The notes under the pieces: generated by a model | Seen by the model: only the letters and a program-made list of their open reading frames with translations | The model's database searches: none | What the model was told of the DNA's origin: nothing | Assembly: GCA_036583965.1 (NCBI GenBank) | Contig: JAZBQD010000502.1 | Span: forward strand, 1 to 64,000 | Source of the DNA: Prunella strophiata | Lineage: Eukaryota; Chordata; Aves; Passeriformes; Prunellidae | Direction: 5' to 3' | Length of the DNA: 64,000 bases | Part shown: positions 13,371 to 24,229 of the stretch, one piece after another | Layout of the letters: the number at the start of each line of letters is the position of its first letter | How positions within the stretch are numbered: position 1 is the stretch's first letter | Program-made: the position numbers and the translations under genes

Positions 13371-13441
13371 AGGATAAAAATGCCACCTAGAGATTGTCCC
13401 TGGTGTGGAAGAGGGAAGCACTGGGCTGCTGACTGCAGTTT
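13371..13441 (+). pseudogene. ERV nucleocapsid zinc-knuckle fragment
   Basis: Encodes a CCHC knuckle, CPWCGRGKHWAADC, the RNA-binding motif of retroviral nucleocapsid. It lies directly upstream of the dUTPase segment, as expected in class II elements. Confidence 0.75.
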
Positions 13442-13549
13442 GTGGTACTCTGTAAAAGGGAAGGCTGTACAACCAGGAAACTTCTGGCAGGGGGTGGGCC
13501 CGTGTGCCCCGAAAAATCAAAAAAATGCAAGGCAAGATATTTGGTAAGT

Positions 13550-13880
13550 GAGCTCCTGCCTGCAACTGCAGGCAGTGCAGGGCTGGACCTTGCCTCCAGA
13601 GAGTCAGTAACTCTCATGACATCTTCAGTGCATCTAGTTCCCACTGGAGTGTGGGGACCCCTTGATAATAATATGCATGCCTTGCTAGTGGGGCGTTCCT
13701 CTGCCACTAAACTGGGTCTTTTTGTGCTACCTGGAGTTACTGATTCAGATTATGAAGGTGAAATACAAATTATGCTATGGACTCCCTTGCCACGCTGCTT
13801 TATACCTGCAGGTCAATGCATTGCACCACTTATTTCTTTTTCCAACAAAACCCCTAGTGGCAAGGGTAAATGTGGCACAA
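13550..13880 (+). pseudogene. ERV dUTPase segment
   Basis: Part of the reading frame 13,442-14,020. It shows dUTPase motifs in order: AGSAGLDLAS, then GRSSATKLGLFV, then GVTDSDYEGEIQI. The family hydrolyses dUTP to keep uracil out of viral DNA. The frame continues into the protease. The copy is endogenous and flanked by broken genes. Confidence 0.8.
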
Positions 13881-13929
13881 ATAACTTTGGTAGCACAGGT
13901 CAGCCACTGGTTTTCTGGACAGGTTCCAT

Positions 13930-14020
13930 TGCAACAGCTCTACCAACCTTGTCATGCAGTATAGATGGCAAAACATTTAAAGGGCTTGTTGATACTAGAG
14001 CTGATGTCTCTATGTCTTAG
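13930..14020 (+). pseudogene. ERV protease fragment with altered active site
   Basis: Continues the dUTPase frame. The aspartic-protease active-site triad that should read D-T-G is D-T-R here (LVDTRADVS), and a stop codon follows shortly after at 14,018-14,020. Both changes point to a dead gene. Confidence 0.75.
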
Positions 14021-14174
14021 GTTACAAGATGTGGCTGGGGGTGTGTATTCTATTCCCATCTGTTAGAGGTAGGGCAGTTTAATCTGTTAATTGGGCAGTT
14101 TTTCTTTATCTCTTCCACAACCAGTCCTCCCTCCAGAAAATATCTCTTTTTAATGGGCCATTGAGTCTCACTGC

Positions 14175-14641
14175 ATGACTGATAAAATTACATCATCCCA
14201 TTGTGATATAACTGGAGGGAGGAGGGAGGAGCTCCACCCAGAAGGAGGATCCAAGCATTCCTACCTGGGTATAATCTGACATTTGGAACACCACAGCCAA
14301 CCTTTTCCCACTGGATTCTCAGAGGACCAGCTTTCTTTTCCCCTGGATTCCCAGAGGAAGACCAGGCCCATCTACACCACCACTGGACCTTCAAAGAAAA
14401 CTCCATCCCTTCTACATGATCACTGCTTCAACAGAACCCCATTTGTCATTGCAGGTGGACTGCAGCCACCATTCAATTGGACTGCTGCCAACACCCTGAC
14501 CCACAGGCTGTCAAGTGCTCTGTCAGCACTGCATTTTTATTTTTATATTTTCTTCTAATTTCTTTATTTTTTCCTAATAAAGAACTGTTATTCCTACTCC
14601 CATCTTTGCCTGAGAGCCCCTTAATTTCAAAATTATAACAA
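14175..14641 (+). mobile_element. Probable solo LTR (ERVL-like) inside the ERV remnant
   Basis: A 467-base block beginning TGACTGATAAAATT and ending AATTATAACA, with AATAAAGAACTGTTATTCC near its 3' end as a poly(A) signal region. It separates protease from reverse transcriptase of the host ERV. It resembles songbird ERVL-type LTRs from memory. No clear target-site duplication was seen, so the exact ends are tentative. Confidence 0.55.
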
Positions 14642-14999
14642 CTTGGAGGGAAGGGGTTTGCATTTTCCATTTCAAGGGAGGCTCCTGCCTTTCTTAGAAG
14701 ACACCTGTCTTTTCAAATCAAGACACTCTATTATTTAAAGCAGTGAATGGCCTAGTAATTGGCCCACAGTCAGACCCACATTGACTCAAAATGGGGTGGG
14801 AGGAATGCAAGCACCCTAGACAAAACACTCACCTTTGGCTTGTCCTTAGCCCTGATGGGCAAACTTCTCGGATTGCCCCATTCATTGTCGCTATGTCATG
14901 CACATTATGGAGAAGGGATGTTCTGGGACAATTTGGAACCACCATACAAATATATTCAACCTCGCTGAAAAACATTTTTCATAGGGGTCATTGATCAGC

Positions 15000-15290
15000 C
15001 GTTCCAAAATCAAATACTCGACGTACATAAACTCACATGGCGGACTGAAGACCCTGTGTGGTTTGACCAATGGCCTCTACAAAAGGAATGGCTACTAAAG
15101 TTAAAACAGCTTATGGAAAACCAATTGTCTTTAGGCCACATCTGTCCATCTTCTAGTCCCTGGTACATCCTTATATTGTGTTTACCTTATAAAAATGACA
15201 AACTGTGATTATTGCATGATTTACATGCAGTAAATGCAGTTATGGAACCTATGGGTGCTCTGTAACCTGGGCTTCCATCACCCACAATGA
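15000..15290 (+). pseudogene. ERV reverse transcriptase N-terminus
   Basis: Encodes the start of a class II RT: WRTEDPVWFDQWPLQKEW, then a GHI motif, and later LLHDLHAVNAVMEPMGAL. Stop codons interrupt it after NDKL and MGAL. The catalytic palm is missing because sequence changes at about 15,300. Confidence 0.75.
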
Positions 15291-15394
15291 TTCCTCTCTA
15301 CTAGCCCTTGTCACAGTTTCAGAGACAGACAAGTGACTTGACACTCCATGCTCGTGCAGCAACAGTCAGCTTTATTGAAATCTCACTTCCTTAT

Positions 15395-16049
15395 TGTCCT
15401 AGGGTGACGTTATGATGCTTGTATCCCCAATCCTGTGTTCTGTTTATGCTGGATATTATATTCTGTGCCTTCAAGACTGTTTCTGAGAGTGAAGGCGAGG
15501 AGAAGAAGCACGGAGTTTGTTATCAGAGACTGCACTCACTCCTCCACATTCTGCTGTAATACAGAACTCCACTGTGTTGTCTGGGCATGGACGGAGCAGA
15601 ACAGAGTGCTCTTTTGCTTTTTAGTTAGTTTAGCCAGCTGAGGCAGAGAAGTTCCCTGGACTGGTTTTCTTTTCCTTTTCTTGGAACTGTTCGAACCTGC
15701 TCCAGACCAGGACCCGGGGAGCACTGAGAGCTTGCACTTTGTGGCCTGCTGGGCCTGCTGTGGGCAGCAGCCTTTCCCAGTGCCAGAGGGACTGATAACA
15801 GAGCCACCACCTACAGGAGACACTTTATGAATTTTTCATCTCTTCAGAGCGACGAATGAGTTTTGTCATCTGGCATTGTTAATTTTTTGTGCTGGGGAGT
15901 GCTTTGCCTGTTAAATAAACAGGTTTTTTCCACTTCTCTCTAAGGAAATTCTTCCCAAACTGGTTGGGGGAAGGGGCCACGTGGGTTGGCTTTCTGGGGC
16001 GGGGGGCCCTTCTGGAGGCTTTCTCCCAAATGTGACTTAAACCAGGACA
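15395..16049 (+). mobile_element. LTR-like dispersed repeat, copy 1
   Basis: A block starting TGTCCTAGGGTGACG and ending AAACCAGGACA. The same sequence with about 20% differences lies at 39,359-40,027 in the same orientation. Shared landmarks include TGAGGCAGAGAAGTTCCCTG and a late TTTTTTCCACTTCTCTC segment. TG...CA ends and size suggest a solo LTR. No target duplication was recognised. Confidence 0.65.
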
Positions 16050-16289
16050 GTTAGTTGTCTTTTTGTACCTTCTTCTTTCTTCTTCACTAATCTGGGTGGT
16101 TTTCTCTAAAATGGTGAAAGATGTCTGCATTGCACATTTTGGGAGAGCCGCGGCTTCCCTGAGCCAGAGCCCAGAGAGAGGAGAGCCCCAGAAGGCAAAG
16201 GGGGGACCCTGAGAGGGAGGGACTCTTGGCATTCCCGGGAGCAGTGCGGGGTGCTGGGGCTGGAGGGGCGGGATGGCCGGGAAAGGGGT

Positions 16290-18490
16290 TCGGGGCTCCC
16301 GGGTCCTGGAAATGGCTGCTCCCAGCATGAGCCCAGTTGCTCCCCCCGCGTGCTCCCAGTTTCCTTGGCACTCCCAGGATGAGCCAAATCATTCCCAGCA
16401 TGAGCCTGGTCACTTCCCCTCACTCCCTGCAGCATGCCTGTTGCTCCCAGTATGAGCCCAGTCCCTCCCAGTCATTCCCTATGGTGATGCAATTTGCTTC
16501 CCAGCAAGATCCCAGTTGCTCCCAGTTCCACTTCCATCCAGTGTGTTCCCAGTTCTCCCAGCAGCCCCTAGCATAGTCCTAGTCACTCCCAGTATCATGC
16601 CAGTCTCTCCCAGCAGGGCCCCAGTCACTCCCACCTTCTTCCAGCTTGTTCCCAGTTCCCCAGCATATTCCCAGTTGTAATTAGTCTGGTCCTGGTCACC
16701 ACCCGTATGGCCTCAGACACTCCCAGTATATCCCAGTTGCCCTGAACATTCTCGCAGTTGCCTCAGTGTGGTTCACTTGACCCCAGTTTTATCCCAGTTG
16801 CTCCCAGTTCCTCTAATTATGTCCCCAGTTGGCTCCCAGCATGGGCCTGGTAGCTCCCAGTAAGCCCCAGTCAGGGTCCAGTGACACCCACTGTAATCCC
16901 AGGATGATTGTAGCCACTCCCAGTATGATCCCAGTCACTTGCAGTCTAATTCCAGTCACTCCCAGTCTGATGCCAGTGGCCCCCAGTGTGATCCCAGTTG
17001 CTCCCTGTCAATGCCAGCATGACCCCAGTAGCCTCCAGTATGGTCCCAGTGTATCTCAGTCACCCCCAACATGCTTCCAGTCACTCCCACTTGCTCCCAG
17101 TTTCTTTCAGCATGACTCCAGTTGCTCACAGCCACTCCCAGTCAATCCCAGCATGATTCCAGTCACCCTCAGTGTGATCCCAGTCTAACCCAGCATGGAC
17201 CCAGCTGCTCCCGTGATCCTGGTTGCTCCCAGCATAGTTCCACTTATTCCCAGTTCTTCCCATTATGATTCCAGTTGTCCCTAGAATAGTCCCAGTTCCA
17301 CTCAGTAGGGTCCCAGTCTTGTCCAGTTGCCCCCAGCATAGATTCAATTGCCCCCAGTGTGGTCCCAAGCATTGACCCCAGCATGATCCCAGTGTGGTTC
17401 CAGTCCCCCCAGTGTGGTTACAGACACTCCCAGTATATCCCAGTTGCCCCACTAAGGTTCTAGTTACCTTGGAATGATCCCAGTCTTTCCCAGTTTCCTC
17501 CAGCATAATCCCAGTTTCTGGCAGTTGCCCAAAGTGTGGTCCCAGTTGCTCCCAGTATGATTCCAGTTGCCCCAGTTGTGTTCTCAGCCTTCTCAGCATG
17601 GTTCCAGTACCTTCCAGTTCATCCCAGTTGCTCCCAATATGTCCACATTTTCCTCCCAACATGGGCCCAGTGGCTCCCAGTAACCCTCAGTCAGGATCCA
17701 TTCACATGCACTATAATCCCAGTATGACTGTAGCCACTCCCAGTATGATCCCAGTCACCTGCAGTCTAATCCCAGTTGCTCCCTGTCAATGCCAGCATGA
17801 TCCCAGTAGCCTCCAGAAGGATCCCAGTGACTTCCTGTCTCTCCCAGTTTATCCCAGTTGCTTCCAGCTTGTTCCCAATCATTCCCACTTCCCAGTTGCT
17901 TTCAGCACAATTCCAGTTGCTCACAGCCACCCCCAGTCAATCCCAGCATGATTTCAGTCACTCTCAGAGTGATCCCAGTTTCTCCCAGCATGGCCTCAGC
18001 TGTTCCCAGTATGGTTCCAGTCACCCCAGTATGGTTACAGATGCTCCCAGTATGGTCCCTGTTGTACCCAGTTGCCCCTGGTAAAGTCCCAGTCATTCCC
18101 TATATGATCCCAGTCCCTCCCAGCATGGTCCCACTCACTCCCAGTTGCCCCCCAGTGTGGTCCCAGTTCTCCCCATCATGGTCCTGTTTGTTCCCAGTGT
18201 AGTTCCAGTCACCCCAGTATGGTTACAGACACTCCCAGTATATCCCAGCTGCCCTCAGCATGTCTGTAGTCATTTCCAGACACTGCCAGTGGCCCCAGTA
18301 AGGTGTGAGTTATCCCAGTTTGATCCCCCAGTCATGCCCAGGATATCCCACTTGCCTCCAGCATGCATCCAGTCCTTCACAGTTCCTCCAATTTCCTTGC
18401 AACATGATCCCAGTTTCTCTCACTTGTTCCCAGTAGCCCAAAGTATGATTCTAGTTACTCCCTTTCAACCCCAGTATGATCCCAGTAATC
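16290..18490 (+). repeat. Degenerate CCCAGT-type minisatellite
   Basis: About 2.2 kb of loosely repeated text such as CCCAGTATGATCCCAGT and CCAGTTGCTCCCAGT, with a unit of roughly 12 or 25 bases and strong drift. It gives long apparent reading frames rich in M-I-P-V on the plus strand and T-G-T on the minus strand, which are by-products of the repeat. Longer segments inside look duplicated (16,830-17,170 against 17,650-17,980). Confidence 0.85.
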
Positions 18491-18496
18491 TCCACT

Positions 18497-19110
18497 GGGG
18501 GATGACTCAGAGCTGCAGTCCTGAAAATGAAACCGCTGCCGCCCTCTGCCCACCTCCGCTGCATGGGAAGCCCCGCAATGGCAGTGCCCACGGGCACCAG
18601 CTGAGCCAGACCCCAGTGCCAGCAACATATCCAGCACCAGCAACACAAACACAAACCTACTGGCAAAAATAAAAAAGTCCTTGCCATGAATGTTTTGGGT
18701 ACAGTGAAATGGTTCAATGTAAAAAAACAGGTATGGTTTTATAACCCAGAATGATAGCAAAGAAAATGTGTTTGTTCATCAGACTGTTATAAAGAAGAAT
18801 AACTCCAGGAAATACCTCCACAGTATGGGAGATGGAGAAATTGTGGAATTTAATATAATACAAGGAATAAAAGGCCCCCAAGCAGCCAGTGTAACAGGAC
18901 CTGGTGGAGTTCCAGTGCAAGGTAGTAAACATGCACCAAACTGCAAACCTGTGAAATATTATCCACGTCACAGAAGTCCTCCACACAACTACCAAGGAAA
19001 TAGAAACCAAAATCAACAGCCATCAAGCCCCAGTGACAGCCTAAAAGCAAGATGAGCATGGAACACTGATGAGCCGCCCTGTATCCTGAAGTCCACCTCA
19101 ATATTACAGA
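18497..19110 (+). pseudogene. YBX1/YBX3-like: Y-box binding protein retropseudogene
   Basis: Intronless copy of a Y-box cold-shock protein. VLGTVKWFNV starts the cold-shock domain near 18,690. After a one-base slip in an A-run near 18,725 the frame continues through an RNP1-like YGFI and [12 protein letters not shown] (RNP2), then [13 protein letters not shown] and an arginine/proline tail ending at 19,055. The parent binds RNA and Y-box promoters. Loss of introns, one frameshift and upstream stops mark a processed pseudogene. Whether YBX1 or YBX3 is the parent cannot be settled by eye. No poly(A) tail was seen. Confidence 0.85.
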
Positions 19111-20155
19111 ATCTCCTAATCAGGTAAGTCCCAGTTCTTCAAATACCCTTTCTCTATTCCTGTGGCTTCCCTGCCTCCCTCCCACTTTCCGCTTTTCCTT
19201 TCCATTGTCCTATTACCCTTGTTTTATGTTCCCACAAATTCCTACCTCCTTTTATCCCCTTCCATGGCCTCCCTCCACTAATCCCTTTTCCCAGAGTTCC
19301 TTCTAAATACCAGAGAGGGGTGACTGGGAGGGAAAGAAAGGAAAATTTCCCTAAAGTAACCATCCTTTTCTGAAAAGTTAATGATTTCTATTTGGAGTTT
19401 CCAACAGGCACACCTACACTACCTTGTACAGAGTCTGTCACAGCTGACCACTCTGCCACAGGTGACAGAGAACCAGCCCCTGCTGAAAAAACCTTCTCCT
19501 GACTCAGTTTCCTGATAAACCATGCTAAGATAACCCCACATCTCTCCTGCCAGCTCTAAGACACTCCAGAAAATCTGTTTGGACATTGGGGACTCAGAAT
19601 TGTTTTCATTTTGAAAATTGTCTTATGGGTGCTTTTGATTGTTTTTGTCATTTTGTGTTGACTCAGTTGATCCTTCAGAGAAGCTTTCTTAATAATATCA
19701 AAACAGGAAGTTTGTGGAGAACCAGAAAGGCATTCCCTGGGTTAGAGAGACGCAAGAGGCTTCCATCAGGGGCTGTTGGGACCCTGATGGCTCCTTCCCT
19801 TACTCCTATGTCCCTTGGCCACTCCCTCCTTATTCCCCCATTGGCCCTTGTCTTTGTACTGCCCCGATGCCACTGTCTAGCCCCTACCTCTGGGGACAGA
19901 GAAACCTGGATTCCCCCGAGGAGTGTGCCCTAGGACCCTGAACATCTTACCACACAGCTGAATGAAGCATCTCTGGATACTTTACAAAAGCCCTTTTTGT
20001 TTCCTTACCCTGGACTTTATTAACAGCTATTCTGGCTGCATCAGCCAACACCTACACTCTATTAACTCATTTAACATCTGTACTCGTTGGTTTGACCAGC
20101 CTTTTGGGATCTGTTTAGCTAGCTCTGGACCCCCAGCTTCAATCCAAGAAGGACA
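19111..20155. other. Spacer sequence without recognised gene
   Basis: About 1 kb between the Y-box pseudogene and an LTR fragment. Reading frames here are short and match no family I recognise. Given the flanks, degraded ERV sequence is likely but not shown. Confidence 0.4.
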
Positions 20156-20159
20156 AAAG

Positions 20160-20560
20160 CAAAAGATGGGAGGCGCTCTTTCTCCTCGGGACCAAAAAAT
20201 CCCACAGCTTTATTGTGGAACTACTCCAGGGGGTCTGGGAAAGGAAAGAGGTCAAATGCCTAATGGCAGGAGATTTTAAACCCAGGGGAAGGGGGGTAGA
20301 GGAGAGGGGCCACAGCTAAAGGGATACAATTGATGGGAGCAGTGAGGGGAGGGAGTAACCCAGGACAACATCACCACTTGGGCTTTGGGGGAGAGGGGGA
20401 GAATGGAACAAACTATGTGATACAAACAAACCACTTTGTGCAATATAAAAACTACTCAGTGCAAAAATTCCAATTACCCAGTGTAAAACAATAACTAAAG
20501 AAACCACTTAGTGCAATACAACATGAACTAACATGGTTGACCCTTTTAGATTTGAAGGAT
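20160..20560 (-). mobile_element. Probable LTR fragment
   Basis: Read on the minus strand, this has a TTTAAAA promoter-like box near 20,275 and AATAAAGCTGTGGG near 20,215 followed by a short GC-rich segment, the arrangement of U3-R-U5. The ends were not defined. It differs from the LTRs of the adjoining provirus. Confidence 0.45.
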
Positions 20561-20654
20561 ACTTTCTTTTGCCTTCCTCTCCATGAGGCCAGCCAGACAA
20601 TTTTTGCATTTGAGTGGCAAAACCCCAAAACTGGATGCAAAACCTAGCTCACAT

Positions 20655-20939
20655 GATAAGTTCTGCCTCAAGGGTTCAAGAACTCCCCTATGATATTTGG
20701 AGAACAACTAGCAAAAGATCTGGAATCCTGAGAAGCTCCATCAGAAGAAGGACAGCTGTTACAGTATGTGGATGACCTCCTGGTAACTACCAAAACTCAA
20801 GAGGCATGTGTAGAGTGGATGGTAAGCCACTTAAAAGTTTTGGGCCTAGAGAAGTATCAAGTATCCCAGAAGAAGGCCCAGATGGTGAAGCAAACAGTTA
20901 CTTATTTGGGCTACGAGGTTTGTGCTGGACAAAGAATAT
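20655..20939 (+). pseudogene. Class I (gammaretrovirus-like) RT fragment
   Basis: Encodes LPQGFKNSPMIFGEQLAKDL, then after a stop LLQYVDDLLVTTK, which carries the YVDD catalytic motif of reverse transcriptase, and later TVTYLGYEVCAGQR. It is cut off at 20,939, exactly where the LTR of the class II provirus begins. The matching downstream half was not found on the other side of that provirus. Confidence 0.8.
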
Positions 20940-21506
20940 TGCCAGCCGGGGGTCTATATATAAATCACAAACAGGACAGGACTGCTGTGGAAAGCATCTC
21001 CAGCTGTTTATTTTCCAGCATCAGTCTCATTACTTGGTTATGACAATGGGAGGATATCAGCAGCTCACATCCCTGGCAGCAGACAAAGAACTCAATGTTA
21101 CAGCTTACTTTAAAAATTTTTTGACCAATCACACAAAGCAAAAGCATACTGACAGTAGCTCTATGCAACCACTATAAGCACATGTACCTTTGGTTAAAAC
21201 AATGCTTGCTTATTTTGAATACAATACTTGCTTGTAAGCCTTAAAATACAATGCACAGAGCTCCATTATTAAGCTTAGAACCCCCCAATATATTTGCTAG
21301 ATATACTTTTCTGTAGCTTAGGGAGTTATTCTAGCCAAGCATTAATATACAAACCATTGTTCTATTTGTCCTTACTTTCTACTTCTTATATAATTTCTCT
21401 GCTGACCAATCTTATGGCTATTGCTTTGCTCTTATCCTAGTTCTGCTGTCTCTGAGGCCTGCCTTTTGCACCTTCCCAAAACCCTCTGATTTTAAGGATT
21501 CCCACA
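20940..21506 (-). repeat. 3' LTR of the class II provirus
   Basis: Same length and ends as the LTR at 29,549. On its left side it directly abuts a class I RT fragment. Confidence 0.88.
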
Positions 21507-21522
21507 ATTCCCCCTCTCCGTA
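21507..21522 (-). promoter_or_regulatory. Polypurine tract of the provirus
   Basis: Immediately upstream of the 3' LTR the minus strand reads CGGAGAGGGGGAAT, the purine run that primes plus-strand synthesis. It supports the LTR boundary at 21,506. Confidence 0.75.
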
Positions 21523-21898
21523 CAACTAAAAAGAAATCTTTGTAACCATGACGTTTATTAACTACCTTGCGTTTCATAGCTTTACTAGAATATATCTAAT
21601 AATTACTTGATTAAAGAATCTTTTTTGCCCACATTAAGCACTGCTGCATTACAACACAGCAATTTTAATGCTGTGAAAGTCCAGTCTGTTCAAAGGGCAT
21701 AAGTAATATCTGATAACAATTACAATTCATTATTCAAAAAAGTCTCGCCTGTTCCAAGGTCTTAACACAAAACCTTCCTCCATGTCTATACCTTCATCCA
21801 CTATCTCTGTAAGATTTTGATAACTCTCTGTGAATCCATTTCCTACCTCTCTCTCTTGTATGATAAAAAACTTCTTTGATCGTTTTGACCATCATTTG

Positions 21899-23330
21899 TC
21901 ACATGCACTGAAGTATGCAAGGTACTACTACTAGTATCACCACTAAAACACCCAACACATATAAAATTATTTTACAAAGTTCCCTTAGCCAAGATGCAAA
22001 ACTCCATCCTTTAACCAAATCATCCAACCATGATTCACCGTCTTCTTTAATTTGAGCTATTAAATCTTTCAGCTTTTGTATTCTTTTATGGATAGATTCA
22101 GAATAATCAGACGGTTTCATACAACACAATCCTTCAAATTCCTCACAACTATGTCCATGTGCCAGTAAAAGAAAATCAATTGCTGCTCTATTTTGAAGGG
22201 TAGCATGCCTAACACCGTTAATGTCTGTCAACATATCACTGATTGCGGTGGATGTGGCATTAAGTTGTTTACTCAGCCAACATCCAACCTGATTTGTTTC
22301 AATGCCATTGCTGAAGCCAGTTGGGGTAAAAACAAACTTGTTGAAACCCTTTTTGCAGCATTCCAAGGCATGAAATCACTCTTACAATTCTCATCATACT
22401 GGTGAGCAGATCTTGTTCTGCTATGTCTCTTCTTAATAACTGCTTTAGCAGTAGTTACTATCACAGTGAGCATTCCAATGCTACATGGGCCACCTTCAAG
22501 GCATGATGGAATGCTTTGCCAAGCTCTATCTCCACAAATGAACCAATATCCTTTGGGTAATTGGCATGGGTATTTGCCAGCCTCAGAAAGCACATCCCAA
22601 CTGTCTGGATAATTACACCAAAAACTTGAATTTCTGTATGCAAAATAATAGGGAGTAACATTGTACTTTGGAGGATCACCTTCTTGCCAATCATTAGCTG
22701 TAAACATAATGCAGAAATCCACTGTTAAAGAACCAAGGATTTCTAACTCTTGGGGTTCAGATACTGCTTTGGGAAGTTCTTTGGCCCAAATGTTCCAATC
22801 CAATACAAGATTGCTCCCATGGTCAATTTCACCAGGCTTACTATTAAATTGCTTTGTGTTCAACAGTAAATGCTTTACTGGCACACGGACTAAACAGGTT
22901 GAGAAAGGCTTTTCTGGTTCCAAGACAAACATATGGTATCCAAGCCTGCTGCCTTGGCAAAGGTCACCCAAACATCTGGTTTTGGTTGTTCCACAGGCAA
23001 ATCTGCATTACAAGAAGCAATTAAAACCAACTAACACCAGCGTAACATTTGATTTTGTTCCATCCTTTCCGTGAGCTAATTTTTGGTAAAAGATTCTCCC
23101 ATATATATCAATTCAAAAACTTTGCTTTTGATCTTTAACAAAAATTTCACCTTTGAAAATCTGATAGAGGGGATCCATAACATAACAAAACAAAAACTAC
23201 GCTTTTGCTGAAAGAACTCTATGAAACTAACAACTGACACATTTATAAATAGCATAAAATTAGAGTTGGTAGGTTCCACCAATGAACAAGGAACATGAGG
23301 TGGGATCCACGATCCCTCTGTTCCGCTCAC
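21899..23330 (-). pseudogene. env: ERV env, surface and transmembrane subunits
   Basis: Surface-subunit text is open from 22,971 down to 22,273 and contains a basic stretch (KKRHSRTRS) that could be a processing site. The transmembrane subunit is open in another frame, 22,366-21,899. It has LQNRAAIDFLLLAHGH, a CX6CC motif (CEEFEGLCC) and a hydrophobic anchor near its end. The two frames overlap at 22,273-22,366, so one frameshift splits the gene. The subunit type is like that of alpharetroviruses. It is not a working gene. Confidence 0.8.
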
Positions 23331-23639
23331 GTCTGTGTACTTGCTTCTACGGTCTTGAACTCATCAACACATTCTTGGGGGCGGTTTGATGTTTTTTGCT
23401 TGGACTTACTTAATTCCTGCACCTATAGAGACAGAAACATATCCTTTCCCCTAAGTTATTAATCAGAAAGGACCTTCAATTTGTCCTATCTCAGGGTTTC
23501 TAATTAAAACAGGGGTTTTTGTTTTTTTGTTTTTTTTTTTTTTTTTTAGATACACTTGTGTGTTATTTGAAAAATGCCTAAAAATTGGCGGATCGGGTTC
23601 TGCAACAGAGCTGTTCAAGAAATTAAAAACATATAAACT

Positions 23640-24229
23640 TTATTCAGCTTCAGCTGTGGTGTGACCTCTACTCCCCCGTTCTCCTGATTAAGAATGCGTT
23701 ATAATGTTTGATGTGTTCTCTTAAAAATTGTTTGACTTGTGGGAGAATGAGGAATACCAAAGATGTAATGAACACCTCAATCCTTTAAAAATGTGGTAAA
23801 TTTTTAAGATATATATGTGGGACCATTGCTGGTTTTTACTTCTTGGGGTACACCTAATAAAACAAAAGTTTGTAAAAAAAGTTGACAGGCATGATTACCT
23901 GTTTCATCTGTGTGAAGAGAAGTAAAAACGTGTCCACTGAAACATGAATATTATTACATTTACTAAAGGAAGGGTATTTAGTGGTATCTGTTTGCCATAA
24001 CTGCAGACTTTGTAAATCTCGCTGGCTGACTGCTCCTGTAGAAACAGGAAGTTGCACAAGTTGATAATTAGGATAAGTACTAATGATAGCCTTGGTTTGA
24101 CTTTTGGAAATTTGAAACATTCACACAAGTGCTTGAGCGTTTTGGCGAAAAAAGGCATGACTCAGTTTTTCTTGTTCAAAAATGTTTGGCAAAGTGTTTG
24201 AAATAACCATTGTCAATTTGTCCGCTCTC
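23640..24229 (-). pseudogene. pol: ERV integrase fragment
   Basis: Begins with the integrase N-terminal region (HAFFRQNAQAL) and continues through LQSLQLWQTDTTKYPSF and NIHVSVDTF. Recognisable core text with GVPQEVKTSNGP extends to about 23,700. Frameshifts break it at least twice. Confidence 0.7.

Larger units (their letters stand above)
13224..15300 (+). mobile_element. Class II (betaretrovirus-like) ERV remnant
   Basis: Order of remnants on the plus strand: nucleocapsid zinc knuckle (near 13,371-13,441), dUTPase, protease, then the start of reverse transcriptase. This gag-dUTPase/protease-pol order is characteristic of betaretrovirus-like elements. The element abuts the inner end of the left arm and is interrupted at 14,175-14,641 by a probable solo LTR. 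No env and no matching LTR pair were found, so it is a fragment. Confidence 0.8.

Noticed and set aside
16829..18672. Long open frames rich in M-I-P-V
   Set aside because: They are translations of the CCCAGT minisatellite and change with every repeat slip.
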